Assembly: GCF_001468395.1 (NCBI RefSeq)
Contig: NZ_LNSG01000006.1
Span: forward strand, 124,001 to 188,000
DNA from: Sphingopyxis sp. H073
GTDB taxonomy: Bacteria > Pseudomonadota > Alphaproteobacteria > Sphingomonadales > Sphingomonadaceae
Reading direction: 5' to 3'
DNA length: 64,000 bases
Shown here: positions 1 to 8,162 of the stretch, piece by piece
How the letters are laid out: every line of letters begins with the position of its first letter
How positions within the stretch are numbered: position 1 is the first letter of the stretch
Position numbers and translations under genes: made by a program
Notes under the pieces: model-generated
The model's input: only the letters and a program-made list of their open reading frames with translations
The model's database searches: none
Told to the model about the DNA's origin: nothing

Positions 1-227
1 ACGACGATGCGCGCGAAGCCGCTCGCGCGCTCAACCTCGGTGCGGAAACGTTCATCCATGACTATATCGCGGCGCGCCATCCGGAGGCGGCCGATCAAGT
101 GACCGATTTTGTCGCCACGACGATGTCCGGGCTTTCGGCAAAGGCGCGAAGCGGACACGACCTATCGCGCCTCCTCGCTACAGCGCGGCTTGCAGGCAGC
201 GTTCTCACGCAGGTGCTGCCGGCTTGA
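1..227 (+). CDS. TetR/AcrR-family regulator, C-terminal fragment (cut by window edge)
   Basis: A frame open from the left edge encodes about 74 residues and stops with TGA at 225-227. Only the C-terminal ligand-binding part is present. The segment around GLSAKARSGHDLSRLL, followed by a short Ala/Leu-rich helix, is typical of the end of TetR-family repressors. The DNA-binding helix-turn-helix would lie outside the window. The gene is convergent with the PIN gene. The assignment rests on helix character rather than a diagnostic motif, so another all-helical regulator is possible. Confidence 0.45.
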   Translation, partial: DDAREAARALNLGAETFIHDYIAARHPEAADQVTDFVATTMSGLSAKARSGHDLSRLLATARLAGSVLTQVLPA

Positions 228-473
228 TAGCAGCATGATCAGAAGGTGGTGAATAACCGGCCGATTAGAGCTAGCACGATTGACCGAAGATGCCCCTGAT
301 GCGCCCTGTGGACAGTACTGGCCGATTTCGGGCAGGCGCGTTTCAGGCAGGAAAGTTCGAAAGCGGACATTCGCCGTCGCCGATCTGTCGGATGGGGCGC
401 AATCGACCAATTGCGGGTAGCCCAGACCCGATCCCGCATAGGAGAATGCCCTAAATTGCTTCGTCTTATCTTG

Positions 474-1001
474 CTACTCACCGACAGGCTCGAAATTGTC
501 CCAGTCCAAGCTTCCCTGAGCTGCGGCTGGCGGCAACGGAAGCTCGGCAACGCCAATTACGGCGATATCGGGAGAAGCGAGCTTTCGAATATCGCTATCG
601 TCTGAATAGATCTCGACGGCTCCGTGAAGCTTTGCGATCGCCACGATCTGCTCATCGAATTTCGCCTTCGCGCGCGGCGAGGTAGAATTTCTGGAACCCC
701 GATCTCGTGCGAGCGCAGCGCATTCGACCGCCGCGAGAGCGTCGAATGGCACAATGCGGATTGCTCGCTTGTTACTGAGCCGCGACATCCACTCTGGGCC
801 GGCAGGGCCTGCTCCGACCAAAAGCTCAGAGAGCGCCGGAGAAGGGACAAGTAGACGCCCGCCGCTCCTAGACAATCGATCGACTAAATGATCGACCCGA
901 TCTTTGCAGCGATCGACTGGCTCACCGTCAGGGCCGAGCGGAGCGCCGCTCTCCGGGTCGAACATGAGCAGCAGGACGGATGCGTCGATTGCCGCAATCA
1001 A
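474..1001 (-). CDS. PIN-domain ribonuclease-like protein
   Basis: This 175-aa protein has the acidic pattern of a PIN nuclease: Asp6 in the first strand (AIDAS), Glu59 in LSELLVG, Asp116 in KFDEQIVAIA and Asp134/135/137 in IYSDDSDI. Such residues bind Mg2+/Mn2+ for RNA cleavage, as in VapC toxins. The only usable start is TTG at 1001, preceded by GGGGAGAG at good spacing, and it overlaps the stop of the upstream gene (TTGA). The gene is therefore translationally coupled to the 248-aa partner. It is longer than classical VapC (about 130 aa), with an insert near residues 15-35. RNase activity is inferred from the fold, and the target is unknown. Confidence 0.8.
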   Translation of the reverse strand: MIAAIDASVLLLMFDPESGAPLGPDGEPVDRCKDRVDHLVDRLSRSGGRLLVPSPALSELLVGAGPAGPEWMSRLSNKRAIRIVPFDALAAVECAALARDRGSRNSTSPRAKAKFDEQIVAIAKLHGAVEIYSDDSDIRKLASPDIAVIGVAELPLPPAAAQGSLDWDNFEPVGE

Positions 1002-1744
1002 TGCGTGCTCTCCCCGTCATCACGTTCTTCCCCGAGTGACCTGAACGGATCGTCCATTGTTCGCCAATCCGAAGCCGGAGCATTTCGTATGTCGGCGATC
1101 GCCGCGCTCAGTGGCCCATCATCCAGTTCATCGAAACCATCGATGACAAATTTGCGGAGATCCCAAGCTCCATTTCCACTGCGGAACCAAGTGCCCATGC
1201 CGCGGAATCGGATCGGACCCGCTCGGAATAGCGCGGCGAGCTGCTTGCCCATCGCGGCAGGGGCCTCGAGCGAATAGTTCCTTTCGCCATCCATGATGCC
1301 GACGTGAACTGTCGAATCGCGGCCTTCCACTCGAAAAACTGTCCCGTCGAGCGTGCCTTGTTGCTTAATCGGTCCGTAGACCATGGGCTCCACGCGCTTG
1401 CGGCCTGGAAAGTCAACGTGGATTACCTGACCGCTTGAGTCGGCAATCTCGCCAGTAGCATTGTCGTCACGCAAAAGGGCGTCGATACGCTCGTACGCCT
1501 TCGCGAGCGCTGCTCCTGCGTTTCCGGTAGCAATGCATTGAATCCGCGCTTCGACTTTGGGCACCGCGGCGTGATCGACGATCGCGCGGACGACAGTCGA
1601 CCCCAATTCCAGACTGCGAAAATGGACATTGGCGCGCTCGCCAAATAGCTCGCCCAGCGCCTTGAGATATTCCCCGAGGCGCTCAAGGGGGATGTCGTCG
1701 GGCGAATAGCTGCCCGAGATCCGGAAGGTGAACTCTAGGTCCAT
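998..1744 (-). CDS. Uncharacterised protein paired with PIN nuclease
   Basis: This 248-aa protein has no recognisable enzymatic motif, signal peptide or membrane segment. The N-terminus (MDLEFTFRI, then a helix around IPLERLGEYLKALGELFGE) leads into beta-rich stretches such as VHFRSLELGSTVVRAIVD and the repeated GTLDGTVFRVEGRDSTVHV. The C-terminal 30 residues are acidic and probably disordered. The stop overlaps the TTG start of the PIN gene, so the two are made together. It lies 152 bp downstream of the SMC-like gene on the same strand. It may neutralise, recruit or activate the nuclease. No helix-turn-helix is visible, so it does not look like a VapB-type autoregulator. Confidence 0.7.
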   Translation of the reverse strand: MDLEFTFRISGSYSPDDIPLERLGEYLKALGELFGERANVHFRSLELGSTVVRAIVDHAAVPKVEARIQCIATGNAGAALAKAYERIDALLRDDNATGEIADSSGQVIHVDFPGRKRVEPMVYGPIKQQGTLDGTVFRVEGRDSTVHVGIMDGERNYSLEAPAAMGKQLAALFRAGPIRFRGMGTWFRSGNGAWDLRKFVIDGFDELDDGPLSAAIADIRNAPASDWRTMDDPFRSLGEERDDGESTH

Positions 1745-1896
1745 CGGACAACTTGTGACACACTTTGCTTGCGAGACAATGAATATCGCGGATGCGGCGG
1801 GACGGTCGAGACAAGTCGCTGATCCATATTGGCCTCATTCTGTCTTGGCGATCTCTGCCCTTCAGCGTCGAAACTGCGCCCCTCACCCTGAATGAC

Positions 1897-4332
1897 CTAC
1901 GCCGCGCGCAGCGCGGTCTCTTCGCGATATGTGTACGAAGTTTGGTCGCAGAGCGTGTCCTGATCCTTGCGCCGGGTTAGCTCCAGCGTTTGCAAAGTGT
2001 CACCTTCGTAGGCTGGACTGAGCTCAAGCCGAAGATATTCGAAGAGCTGTCGATCATGCACGGCAATGATAACTTGGCGTCCGTGCTCTTTTGCGAGCGT
2101 ACGAAGCAACGCGGCGAAATGGGCGATGTGAACGTCGTCCATCGATTGTACCGGATCGTCGAGGATCAGCCAAGGGAGCTCGGGTTTCATTGTTAGGTGA
2201 AGCGCCACGAATAAGGTCAATGCAGCAGTATTAAGGTTGCCGGCACTTAGCATCGCCCCTGGCGTGCCGCCGATGATACCTGAACGATGACGGGTGATTA
2301 GCTTCGGCTGGAGATTTTGCGTGACGGTTTCAGGAATTTGGAACGCCGGCAGGAACGGCTCGCTTGGAGCCAAGCGGACGAAAAGATCCCTCCATAGGGC
2401 ATTAAGGCGGTCGTTAAATTCCCGTCGAATGATTCGTGCTCGGACCGTCTCAACCGCTGCTTTGATCGACTGTGCGGAAGAGCGAATGTCAGCGCCACGG
2501 GCCAAGGCGAGTTTCAATGACTTTCGCCGGTTTGTGAGCGCTTTGATCTCTGCATCGATCTTGGCTTTTGCGGCGCGCTCGCGGTCGATATAGTCGAGCA
2601 TCTCGATCGCGCGTCGGCGCGCGCTAATACGAGCTTGCAACTTTCTCGATCGCTCGGTGAGCGTGTCCAACATTCGGCCAAGCGTCATGGCGACAGTGTC
2701 TTGATCCTGCGCTTGCGGGATGCCCGCATCTAGAGAAATCTCATTCAGAATGCTCATTGTTGCGCGACGGTCGGCATTGCGCGACTGCAGACCGGCTAGG
2801 CGTCGTCGAGCGTCCGCTTCCTCGCGGATGTAACGAGATCCGACTTCGAACGCTGCGCGGTTCTCTTGCAGGTCATGCGCCAGGCGACCCACGTTTACCG
2901 ACGATTTCTGAAGCACTACGACTGCATCCGGCGAAAGTGCGCGAGAATTGAGCTCGGTGGCCTCGCGTTCAAGGCGCGCGATGAGGCTTTGCAAATCACT
3001 TCGCACCGATCCGAGGCTGAGCATTCGCTCTGCCACCGAGGACAACGTCTGAACACGGTTATTGACGTGCTCGCTTAGCGACCCCGCCTTCTTCTCGGTG
3101 AAGTCGCGATCACAGACGGGGCAAATGTCGCCCTGGATATGCGCGGCGATCTCCGCCAACAGGGAGCCCAAGCCATCGGGATCTTTCGAAATTTTCTCTA
3201 TCTCGCTTTCAGCCGTCGCCAGATTGCGACGCGCGACCGCCAATTGCTCGACAATCTCGCCGGATCTACGGCTGTCGGTCTGCTGCCGCGTGGCCTGATC
3301 CACGACGGCATTTGCGCGCGACTGAAGTTCCCGGAGCGCCAACTCAGCAATGTCGGAGAGCTCGGTAGGCAGGCTGGTGGCGGGAAGCGTCTCGGCGATG
3401 CGGCCGATCAAATCTGTAACCAAGAGCTCGAAATTCGCGCGCCATTTTTCAAGCTGTTCCGAGGCGCGTCGGTGAGCCTCGGATAAATGCTCCTCGGCCT
3501 CGCCATCGGTTTCTGATGCGGAAGCATTCTGGATTTCAAGATGTTCTACTCGTCGATGCAAATGTTCAATCTTGGTCAGGGCCGCATTGTCTTCTTCATT
3601 TAGCAACGCCTCACGCTTGGGAAGATCATCATCCGGAAAATCCTCTGCCGAATCCAGGTGCGCGTCCGCGAGCACATCATAAATGTCTCCGGCCGCTCCA
3701 GCGATAATGCTCTCGAGTTCCTCTGAACGTTGGCGCCGTTCCGCAATCTCCCGTTCTACCTTGCTCAACTCACCTTCGAAGTCCGTCAGCTTCCTGGAGA
3801 CTTTTCGCAAATTGCGAATATCATCGACGGGCGCTAACCCCGCTTCAATCGCATCCAATCGCTCAAGGCCTAGCAAAGCCGAGACAAAGCTCGCCAGTGG
3901 CGAAGCCGCTGCTTCACTTGAATTTTGATAGATCTGCAGCAATTGATTCAGCAGTGCCTGAGGGAGATAGCAGCGCTCTTTGAAGAAATCTCCCAAGCGC
4001 CGATCAAGCTTAGACGTCGTACTATGCCCGGCTTTGTGGATTTTCACATCGAAGAGATTTGCACGCTCCAAGCCCCGTGTGGTCAGCGTGATTTGCCCTT
4101 GGTCGATCTCGGGCGCACGATGCAGCAACTGCTCATCATATTTCCTGTCGGCGAGTTCGAGGAACTCGATTCCTCCTCGCAGAGCCAATTCAATTGCAGA
4201 AAGCAAGCTGGTCTTCCCAACGCCATTCTCTCCGTGCACCAAAATAGTCTGCGCATCGAGTGGGGCGAAAATGCTGCCCCGGATGCTCCGAAAGTTAGTG
4301 ACGCGCAGGCTGGCGAGACGAACGTCAGTCAT
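1897..4332 (-). CDS. Zinc-hook SMC/Rad50-like ATPase, Lamassu LmuB / ABC-3C type
   Basis: This 811-aa protein has the split ABC architecture of SMC/Rad50/RecF proteins. A Walker A motif GENGVGKTS is at residues 34-42. Long coiled coils follow, broken at Cys404/Cys407 (CPVCDRDF), a Rad50-type zinc hook. A second coiled coil leads to a signature-like stretch (MLSAGNLNTAALTL) and a Walker B segment (LPWLILDDPVQSMDD) with a downstream AVHDRQLF H-loop. It starts inside the stop of the middle gene (ATGA overlap), giving three coupled genes. In Lamassu systems the homologue senses DNA ends and releases the effector on activation. No anticodon-nuclease motif of the RloC type is visible. The family call is firm; the system name is inferred from context. 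Confidence 0.85.
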   Translation of the reverse strand: MTDVRLASLRVTNFRSIRGSIFAPLDAQTILVHGENGVGKTSLLSAIELALRGGIEFLELADRKYDEQLLHRAPEIDQGQITLTTRGLERANLFDVKIHKAGHSTTSKLDRRLGDFFKERCYLPQALLNQLLQIYQNSSEAAASPLASFVSALLGLERLDAIEAGLAPVDDIRNLRKVSRKLTDFEGELSKVEREIAERRQRSEELESIIAGAAGDIYDVLADAHLDSAEDFPDDDLPKREALLNEEDNAALTKIEHLHRRVEHLEIQNASASETDGEAEEHLSEAHRRASEQLEKWRANFELLVTDLIGRIAETLPATSLPTELSDIAELALRELQSRANAVVDQATRQQTDSRRSGEIVEQLAVARRNLATAESEIEKISKDPDGLGSLLAEIAAHIQGDICPVCDRDFTEKKAGSLSEHVNNRVQTLSSVAERMLSLGSVRSDLQSLIARLEREATELNSRALSPDAVVVLQKSSVNVGRLAHDLQENRAAFEVGSRYIREEADARRRLAGLQSRNADRRATMSILNEISLDAGIPQAQDQDTVAMTLGRMLDTLTERSRKLQARISARRRAIEMLDYIDRERAAKAKIDAEIKALTNRRKSLKLALARGADIRSSAQSIKAAVETVRARIIRREFNDRLNALWRDLFVRLAPSEPFLPAFQIPETVTQNLQPKLITRHRSGIIGGTPGAMLSAGNLNTAALTLFVALHLTMKPELPWLILDDPVQSMDDVHIAHFAALLRTLAKEHGRQVIIAVHDRQLFEYLRLELSPAYEGDTLQTLELTRRKDQDTLCDQTSYTYREETALRAA

Positions 4333-4952
4333 TCTGTTGTCTCCCCGAGCACTGTATCGATACGCTTGCCGAGCGCGGCCCGAACCCCCTGTTCGCCGCG
4401 GTAGGAACCGCGGACTAAATCCTGGACCAGAATCTGGTCGACGGAAGACTCCAATTCACCAGAAATCAGGCCAAGCGTACCAGTGGGTCCATCCTCGTGG
4501 CGCTCTCTTTCACCTGGGGGAAGTCGCAGCGGCAAGAGAATGCGGATATAATCGTCGAAGGGGCTCTCGTCCCCCAGCGTGTTACCGTCGGCACTTTTCA
4601 GATCGATCGCCGCGACGGCCAGCACGCGGCACGTCTCGGAAAGTACCCGAACATCGTCCGTGACCACTGCTCCGACGATTACCAAGGTTAAAGTATATCG
4701 CGACCCTGTCACGTCAAGTGCTCGGCTCAAGGCCTCGACGCGGCTCCTAACATCGTCGCTTGAGCGATCGTCGGGACTTCCCGTCGCAGTGTCCACCACA
4801 AGAACTAGGTCGAGTCCCCGCGCGCCTTTGCCACGTAATGTCGCAGCGAAATCAAACTCGACGGACGCGACCCGGAACGGCCTTGGCAGTCGCTCATACC
4901 CTGCGGATTCGAGGCGGCGAACCAGCGTCGCGACAAGAATGGAGTCACTCAT
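4329..4952 (-). CDS. Small middle component of SIR2/SMC operon (LmuC-like position)
   Basis: This 207-aa protein is encoded between the SIR2 effector and the SMC ATPase, with ATGA overlaps at both ends (4949-4952 and 4329-4332). That coupling indicates production at matched levels. An alternating strand/helix segment (FRVASVEFDFAATL, then LDLVLVVDTA) resembles an alpha/beta core, and the C-terminal half is helical and charged. There is no catalytic motif I can name. In Lamassu and other ABC-three-component systems, the gene in this position is a poorly conserved adaptor. I infer that role here by synteny only. Confidence 0.6.
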   Translation of the reverse strand: MSDSILVATLVRRLESAGYERLPRPFRVASVEFDFAATLRGKGARGLDLVLVVDTATGSPDDRSSDDVRSRVEALSRALDVTGSRYTLTLVIVGAVVTDDVRVLSETCRVLAVAAIDLKSADGNTLGDESPFDDYIRILLPLRLPPGERERHEDGPTGTLGLISGELESSVDQILVQDLVRGSYRGEQGVRAALGKRIDTVLGETTE

Positions 4953-6703
4953 AGTGCCATCGCTTTTGCGAAGCGATCATGCAGATCGGCCATAGTATCC
5001 GAGTTTTCTATCAGTCGTTTAAGGCACACATGCCTCGTGATTTTGCCGGTCCGTCCCGGTGCCCGCTTTCGCGTTCGGCCGGAAGTCGGGGCTGCGGCCG
5101 GACCAGCCGGTTGCATCATCGTCCAGAGATCATCGCCATGAATTACAATTGCGCCATCGCTAAAGCTCCCCGCTTTCTGAAGCTCGATAGCTTCCGCTGC
5201 CCCGCGCACGAGAAATATTGGAGTGGCCTGCGCGCCCGGATACTCTCCCAAGCCCGTCAACGCGCCCTCGGCGAGTTGCGCGCCAGCGGAACCGATTGTC
5301 CATCGCTTATTGTCGGCACCCGACTGCAGCAGCGACAACATGGTGGCAAGCGTTCCGAATCCAGCAGCGACCGCATTCTGGTCGTTGGCGGCCAGTGCGA
5401 CGACGTTGTCGTTTATCGCGGAATATGAAGCAGGATGAAGGGGCAATCCCCCGCTGCGGAAGATCGCGAGCAGCTTTGTCCAACTGGCGATCGCCGAATA
5501 GGTAAAGGCGGTTCGGTCCCCGGTTGCATGCTCGGCGGCCGCGTTCCGCAAATTGCGCAGCGCTAGCGAAAGGCTCTGCACATCCGGTGCGAGCAGCGAT
5601 CCTTCGAGATGTTTCAGCAAGAAAGTATTTAGCTTATCAGTAACAATCCGCAAAACCAGCGCGAGCAAGACTTGCTCCGGCCACGCCTGCAATAAAGCGC
5701 TCGCTTTGATACCGGCTATGTCCGTGTTGTAGTTGTTCAAATATACGCTTTTCAGCATCGTGAGATGCTCAGGCCCTAAGCCTTTTTGATTGCAGAACAC
5801 ATGGCCTTGAGCGGATGGAGCACATGGCCATGGCCATGGATGTGCCTCGCGAGCATTTCCGAATAGTATCTGTAGATTGACGTCCTGCAGCGACAAGCCG
5901 ACCAGCATCGCCTTCTTGTCCGTCGCCACGGCGGTAACGCGGTCGACCATCGGCTTGAATAAAGGTTTGCCTGCCCAGCCATTGATCTGCGTGGTGCTCC
6001 CCGTCAGAAATTTCCGGTAGAGATTTGGCTGATCGGTGGCGTGGATAATACAGCCATGAAACTTGAGCAACCGCGCTTTTGCGGCGCCGTCCCGCAATTG
6101 GTCAGGGTCGACGACAACCTGAATATTGCCCTCGCGGCCGGGGCCAAGTTGCTCCACAGCAGCTTCGATGAAGCCGTCCCAGTTAGCTGACGCAATATCG
6201 GAAATTGCACCTTCCAGAACAAGTATGGCGATACACAGGTGCTCCGCCGCGGGCGGCGCAGGCGCAGCGAACGCGTCACGAATGTCTATAGCCTCCCAAA
6301 GGATAAAATCCTCATCCTTGCCTTGAATCCTGATATCGAGCAGCGCGGAATACTTCTTCCATAGCCGGTCAACGACGGCATTCCGCAGCTGTTCCGGCCA
6401 ATTGCACAGCAATGTGTTAAGATGGGGCGCCACGTCTGCCTGGTCCGTCTCGGCAAGGTCAATCGCCTCGTCAAACGCGGGCCGATAAGTCGCCATAGTC
6501 GCTGGATCGACAGCGGCGGAGCGCAGAAATTCTAATGCCCTTTCGATCAACCCGCCAAGATTGGGTGAACGACCCGATATACCCGATCCAACCCAAAGGG
6601 CGAACTCGCCGTTACCAACGGCGGCAGCGACGGCGGAAAAGTCTGTGTCGAGCCGATCGAGGACATCCCGAACGGTCGGGTTCATAACAAGTGCCAACAC
6701 CAT
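4949..6703 (-). CDS. SIR2-like NAD-binding effector (putative Lamassu LmuA-type)
   Basis: This 584-aa protein has a SIR2-like Rossmann domain at the N-terminus. The nucleotide loop is ALWVGSGIS (residues 35-43), the catalytic Asn/Asp segment is SANWDGFIE (172-180), the His is in LKFHGCI (213-219) and the ribose-binding segment is VGLSLQDVN (268-276). No Cys4 zinc module is seen, which fits defence NADases rather than deacetylases. The remaining ~300 residues are mostly helical and unassigned. It is the first gene of the coupled operon. In such systems a SIR2 effector depletes NAD+ to abort infection; that activity is inferred. The start at 6703 is preferred over the Met seven codons in, which has no ribosome-binding site. 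Confidence 0.8.
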   Translation of the reverse strand: MVLALVMNPTVRDVLDRLDTDFSAVAAAVGNGEFALWVGSGISGRSPNLGGLIERALEFLRSAAVDPATMATYRPAFDEAIDLAETDQADVAPHLNTLLCNWPEQLRNAVVDRLWKKYSALLDIRIQGKDEDFILWEAIDIRDAFAAPAPPAAEHLCIAILVLEGAISDIASANWDGFIEAAVEQLGPGREGNIQVVVDPDQLRDGAAKARLLKFHGCIIHATDQPNLYRKFLTGSTTQINGWAGKPLFKPMVDRVTAVATDKKAMLVGLSLQDVNLQILFGNAREAHPWPWPCAPSAQGHVFCNQKGLGPEHLTMLKSVYLNNYNTDIAGIKASALLQAWPEQVLLALVLRIVTDKLNTFLLKHLEGSLLAPDVQSLSLALRNLRNAAAEHATGDRTAFTYSAIASWTKLLAIFRSGGLPLHPASYSAINDNVVALAANDQNAVAAGFGTLATMLSLLQSGADNKRWTIGSAGAQLAEGALTGLGEYPGAQATPIFLVRGAAEAIELQKAGSFSDGAIVIHGDDLWTMMQPAGPAAAPTSGRTRKRAPGRTGKITRHVCLKRLIENSDTMADLHDRFAKAMAL

Positions 6704-7117
6704 CCGATCTGCCTATTTCCCCCTGAGCCTTCACTATTGATCGGCGATTTTACGCTGCCAGCGAAGTACTGCGCGACCACCATGCGAGGCATGCAAGAAG
6801 CTGTCTAGCCGAAAATTTCGATGGGTCGATCAGCCTTCGTAGTGCCCTCCGGGCTGGCGATTTCGCACGCCTTAAAAGAATCAGCAGACTGCGTCTCAAC
6901 CCAAGCGCCGATACACACGATAATGCCGGCTTTGTCCGATATAACGGCACGGCAAGAGGCGCCCCGATCGATCGCTACGGCAATAGACGAGTGCCGTACC
7001 TCTCAGAGATCACCTACTCTGCCCGACAGGTCAGACGCATGCGCGAAGCCCCCCGCTCAGAAAGGTATGGGACGTTGCCACTATTGCCCAGAAGCAACTG
7101 TATGGCCAAAAGAGAGC
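6704..7117. other. Divergent intergenic region, no gene seen
   Basis: These 414 bases separate the SIR2 operon (minus) from the HEPN-like gene (plus) and must hold both promoters. The plus frame of the HEPN gene is open upstream to about 6821, but the extra translation is low-complexity and unlike a protein. No repeat or hairpin stands out. Confidence 0.5.
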
Positions 7118-7729
7118 ATGATAAAAGACATGATCGAATATGGCCACGCCGATTTAGTGCAAGACAGGTTGGGCTTGAATCTCGTGGTCGGTCAGAAGGT
7201 TGCCGCAATCATCACCTTCAGTGCAGCTATCGAACATCATTTGGAGCGTGCGCTTTGGACCCTACGGCAGATGAATCCAGCCGGAACTCGGCCTGATACA
7301 GACAATAAGAATATCACGGATTTGATCGGCATGTTGGAGCATTTCGCTGCTGGACTTGAAGCTGGCGATGTGCGGAATATGATCGAGACTTGGTGTAAAG
7401 CTGCTCGGAGTGGGTTTGTTATACGTAATAACATCGTGCACGGCACACCCGGCTGCATCGATGGCGTCTTGCTCTACATGCGAAATGGGAGGTGGGGGGA
7501 CATTATCCGGAAGCGTGAGTTTGGCGACTTTTGGGCACACGAAGATACGCTCGATCTTGTTCGGCAAGCGATGGCGGTCCTGATGCGTATCATATTGCAG
7601 CTCACCAAAGAAGATGTAGCTCCCGCGAAGGTCGCAACACCCGAGGCCATGAAGGCACTCCGGACGGCGCGCTCTGTGCTCGGAGAGTTTGCCGACCAAT
7701 ATTACAACCCAAGCTACGAGAAATACTGA
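7118..7729 (+). CDS. HEPN-like small protein
   Basis: This 203-aa, largely helical protein contains VIRNNIVHG with Arg103 and His108 in an R-x4-H arrangement. That is the catalytic signature of HEPN ribonucleases and of many HEPN-fold defence and toxin proteins. The preceding helix (AAIITFSAAIEHHLERALWTL, shown by its character rather than an exact motif) fits the four-helix bundle. The ATG at 7118 is preceded by AAAGAGAG and is preferred over upstream in-frame starts. No MNT-type nucleotidyltransferase antitoxin is adjacent. The gene is divergent from the SIR2 operon and inside the island. The fold call is moderate and the nuclease activity is a guess. Confidence 0.5.
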   Translation: MIKDMIEYGHADLVQDRLGLNLVVGQKVAAIITFSAAIEHHLERALWTLRQMNPAGTRPDTDNKNITDLIGMLEHFAAGLEAGDVRNMIETWCKAARSGFVIRNNIVHGTPGCIDGVLLYMRNGRWGDIIRKREFGDFWAHEDTLDLVRQAMAVLMRIILQLTKEDVAPAKVATPEAMKALRTARSVLGEFADQYYNPSYEKY

Positions 7730-8162
7730 CGGCTTTTTTCGGTTGGCAGGACAAGCGACATAGCACGCGCTGCTACAGCATCCTTACACGAGGCACTCAT
7801 AAGAAACGGACAACTTGCGCAACCCGAATAATCGATTGAAACTCATAAACCTCGTGGACCGGAAGGTCCAAACCTCTCTCCGTCAGTGAGCCGAGATGAC
7901 TTTTAGAAATTGCTACACGAACGTTTTGGCATGCGCGGTGGCCACGCGGTCCAGATTCAAGCGAACGGCAAGTTTACGACGCTCACTGCACCGTCTGTGA
8001 TGTCTCAAATCAGACGCATTGCCTACGCCTGTTCCCTACATGCGGGAACGGCAGGTTACAGGCACCCGTCAGATGGCCGGCTACGACTTAGATAGGCGCA
8101 TAGCAGCCGTAAACGATGGCTTAGCCACCCAGCGACTATTCGATATTTAGTCCGACATGGTG
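7730..8162. other. Intergenic region between HEPN-like gene and integrase, no gene seen
   Basis: These 433 bases lie between two convergent genes. Short open frames here lack ribosome-binding sites and protein-like composition. G+C is visibly lower than in the core genome. No tRNA fragment or direct repeat of the tRNA-Gln end was found. Confidence 0.5.

Noticed and set aside
1897..4332. RloC/PrrC-type anticodon nuclease
   Set aside because: The zinc hook fits RloC, but no C-terminal nuclease motif is seen and the operon partners fit Lamassu/ABC-3C better.
6821..7117. N-terminal extension of the HEPN-like gene
   Set aside because: Open frame but no ribosome-binding site, and composition is unlike a protein; the ATG at 7118 has AAAGAGAG.
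1..8160. Second island border repeat of the tRNA-Gln end inside the window
   Set aside because: No match to the T-arm/acceptor sequence was found left of the integrase.
7118..8162. HEPN-MNT toxin-antitoxin pair
   Set aside because: No nucleotidyltransferase-type partner on either side of the HEPN-like gene.
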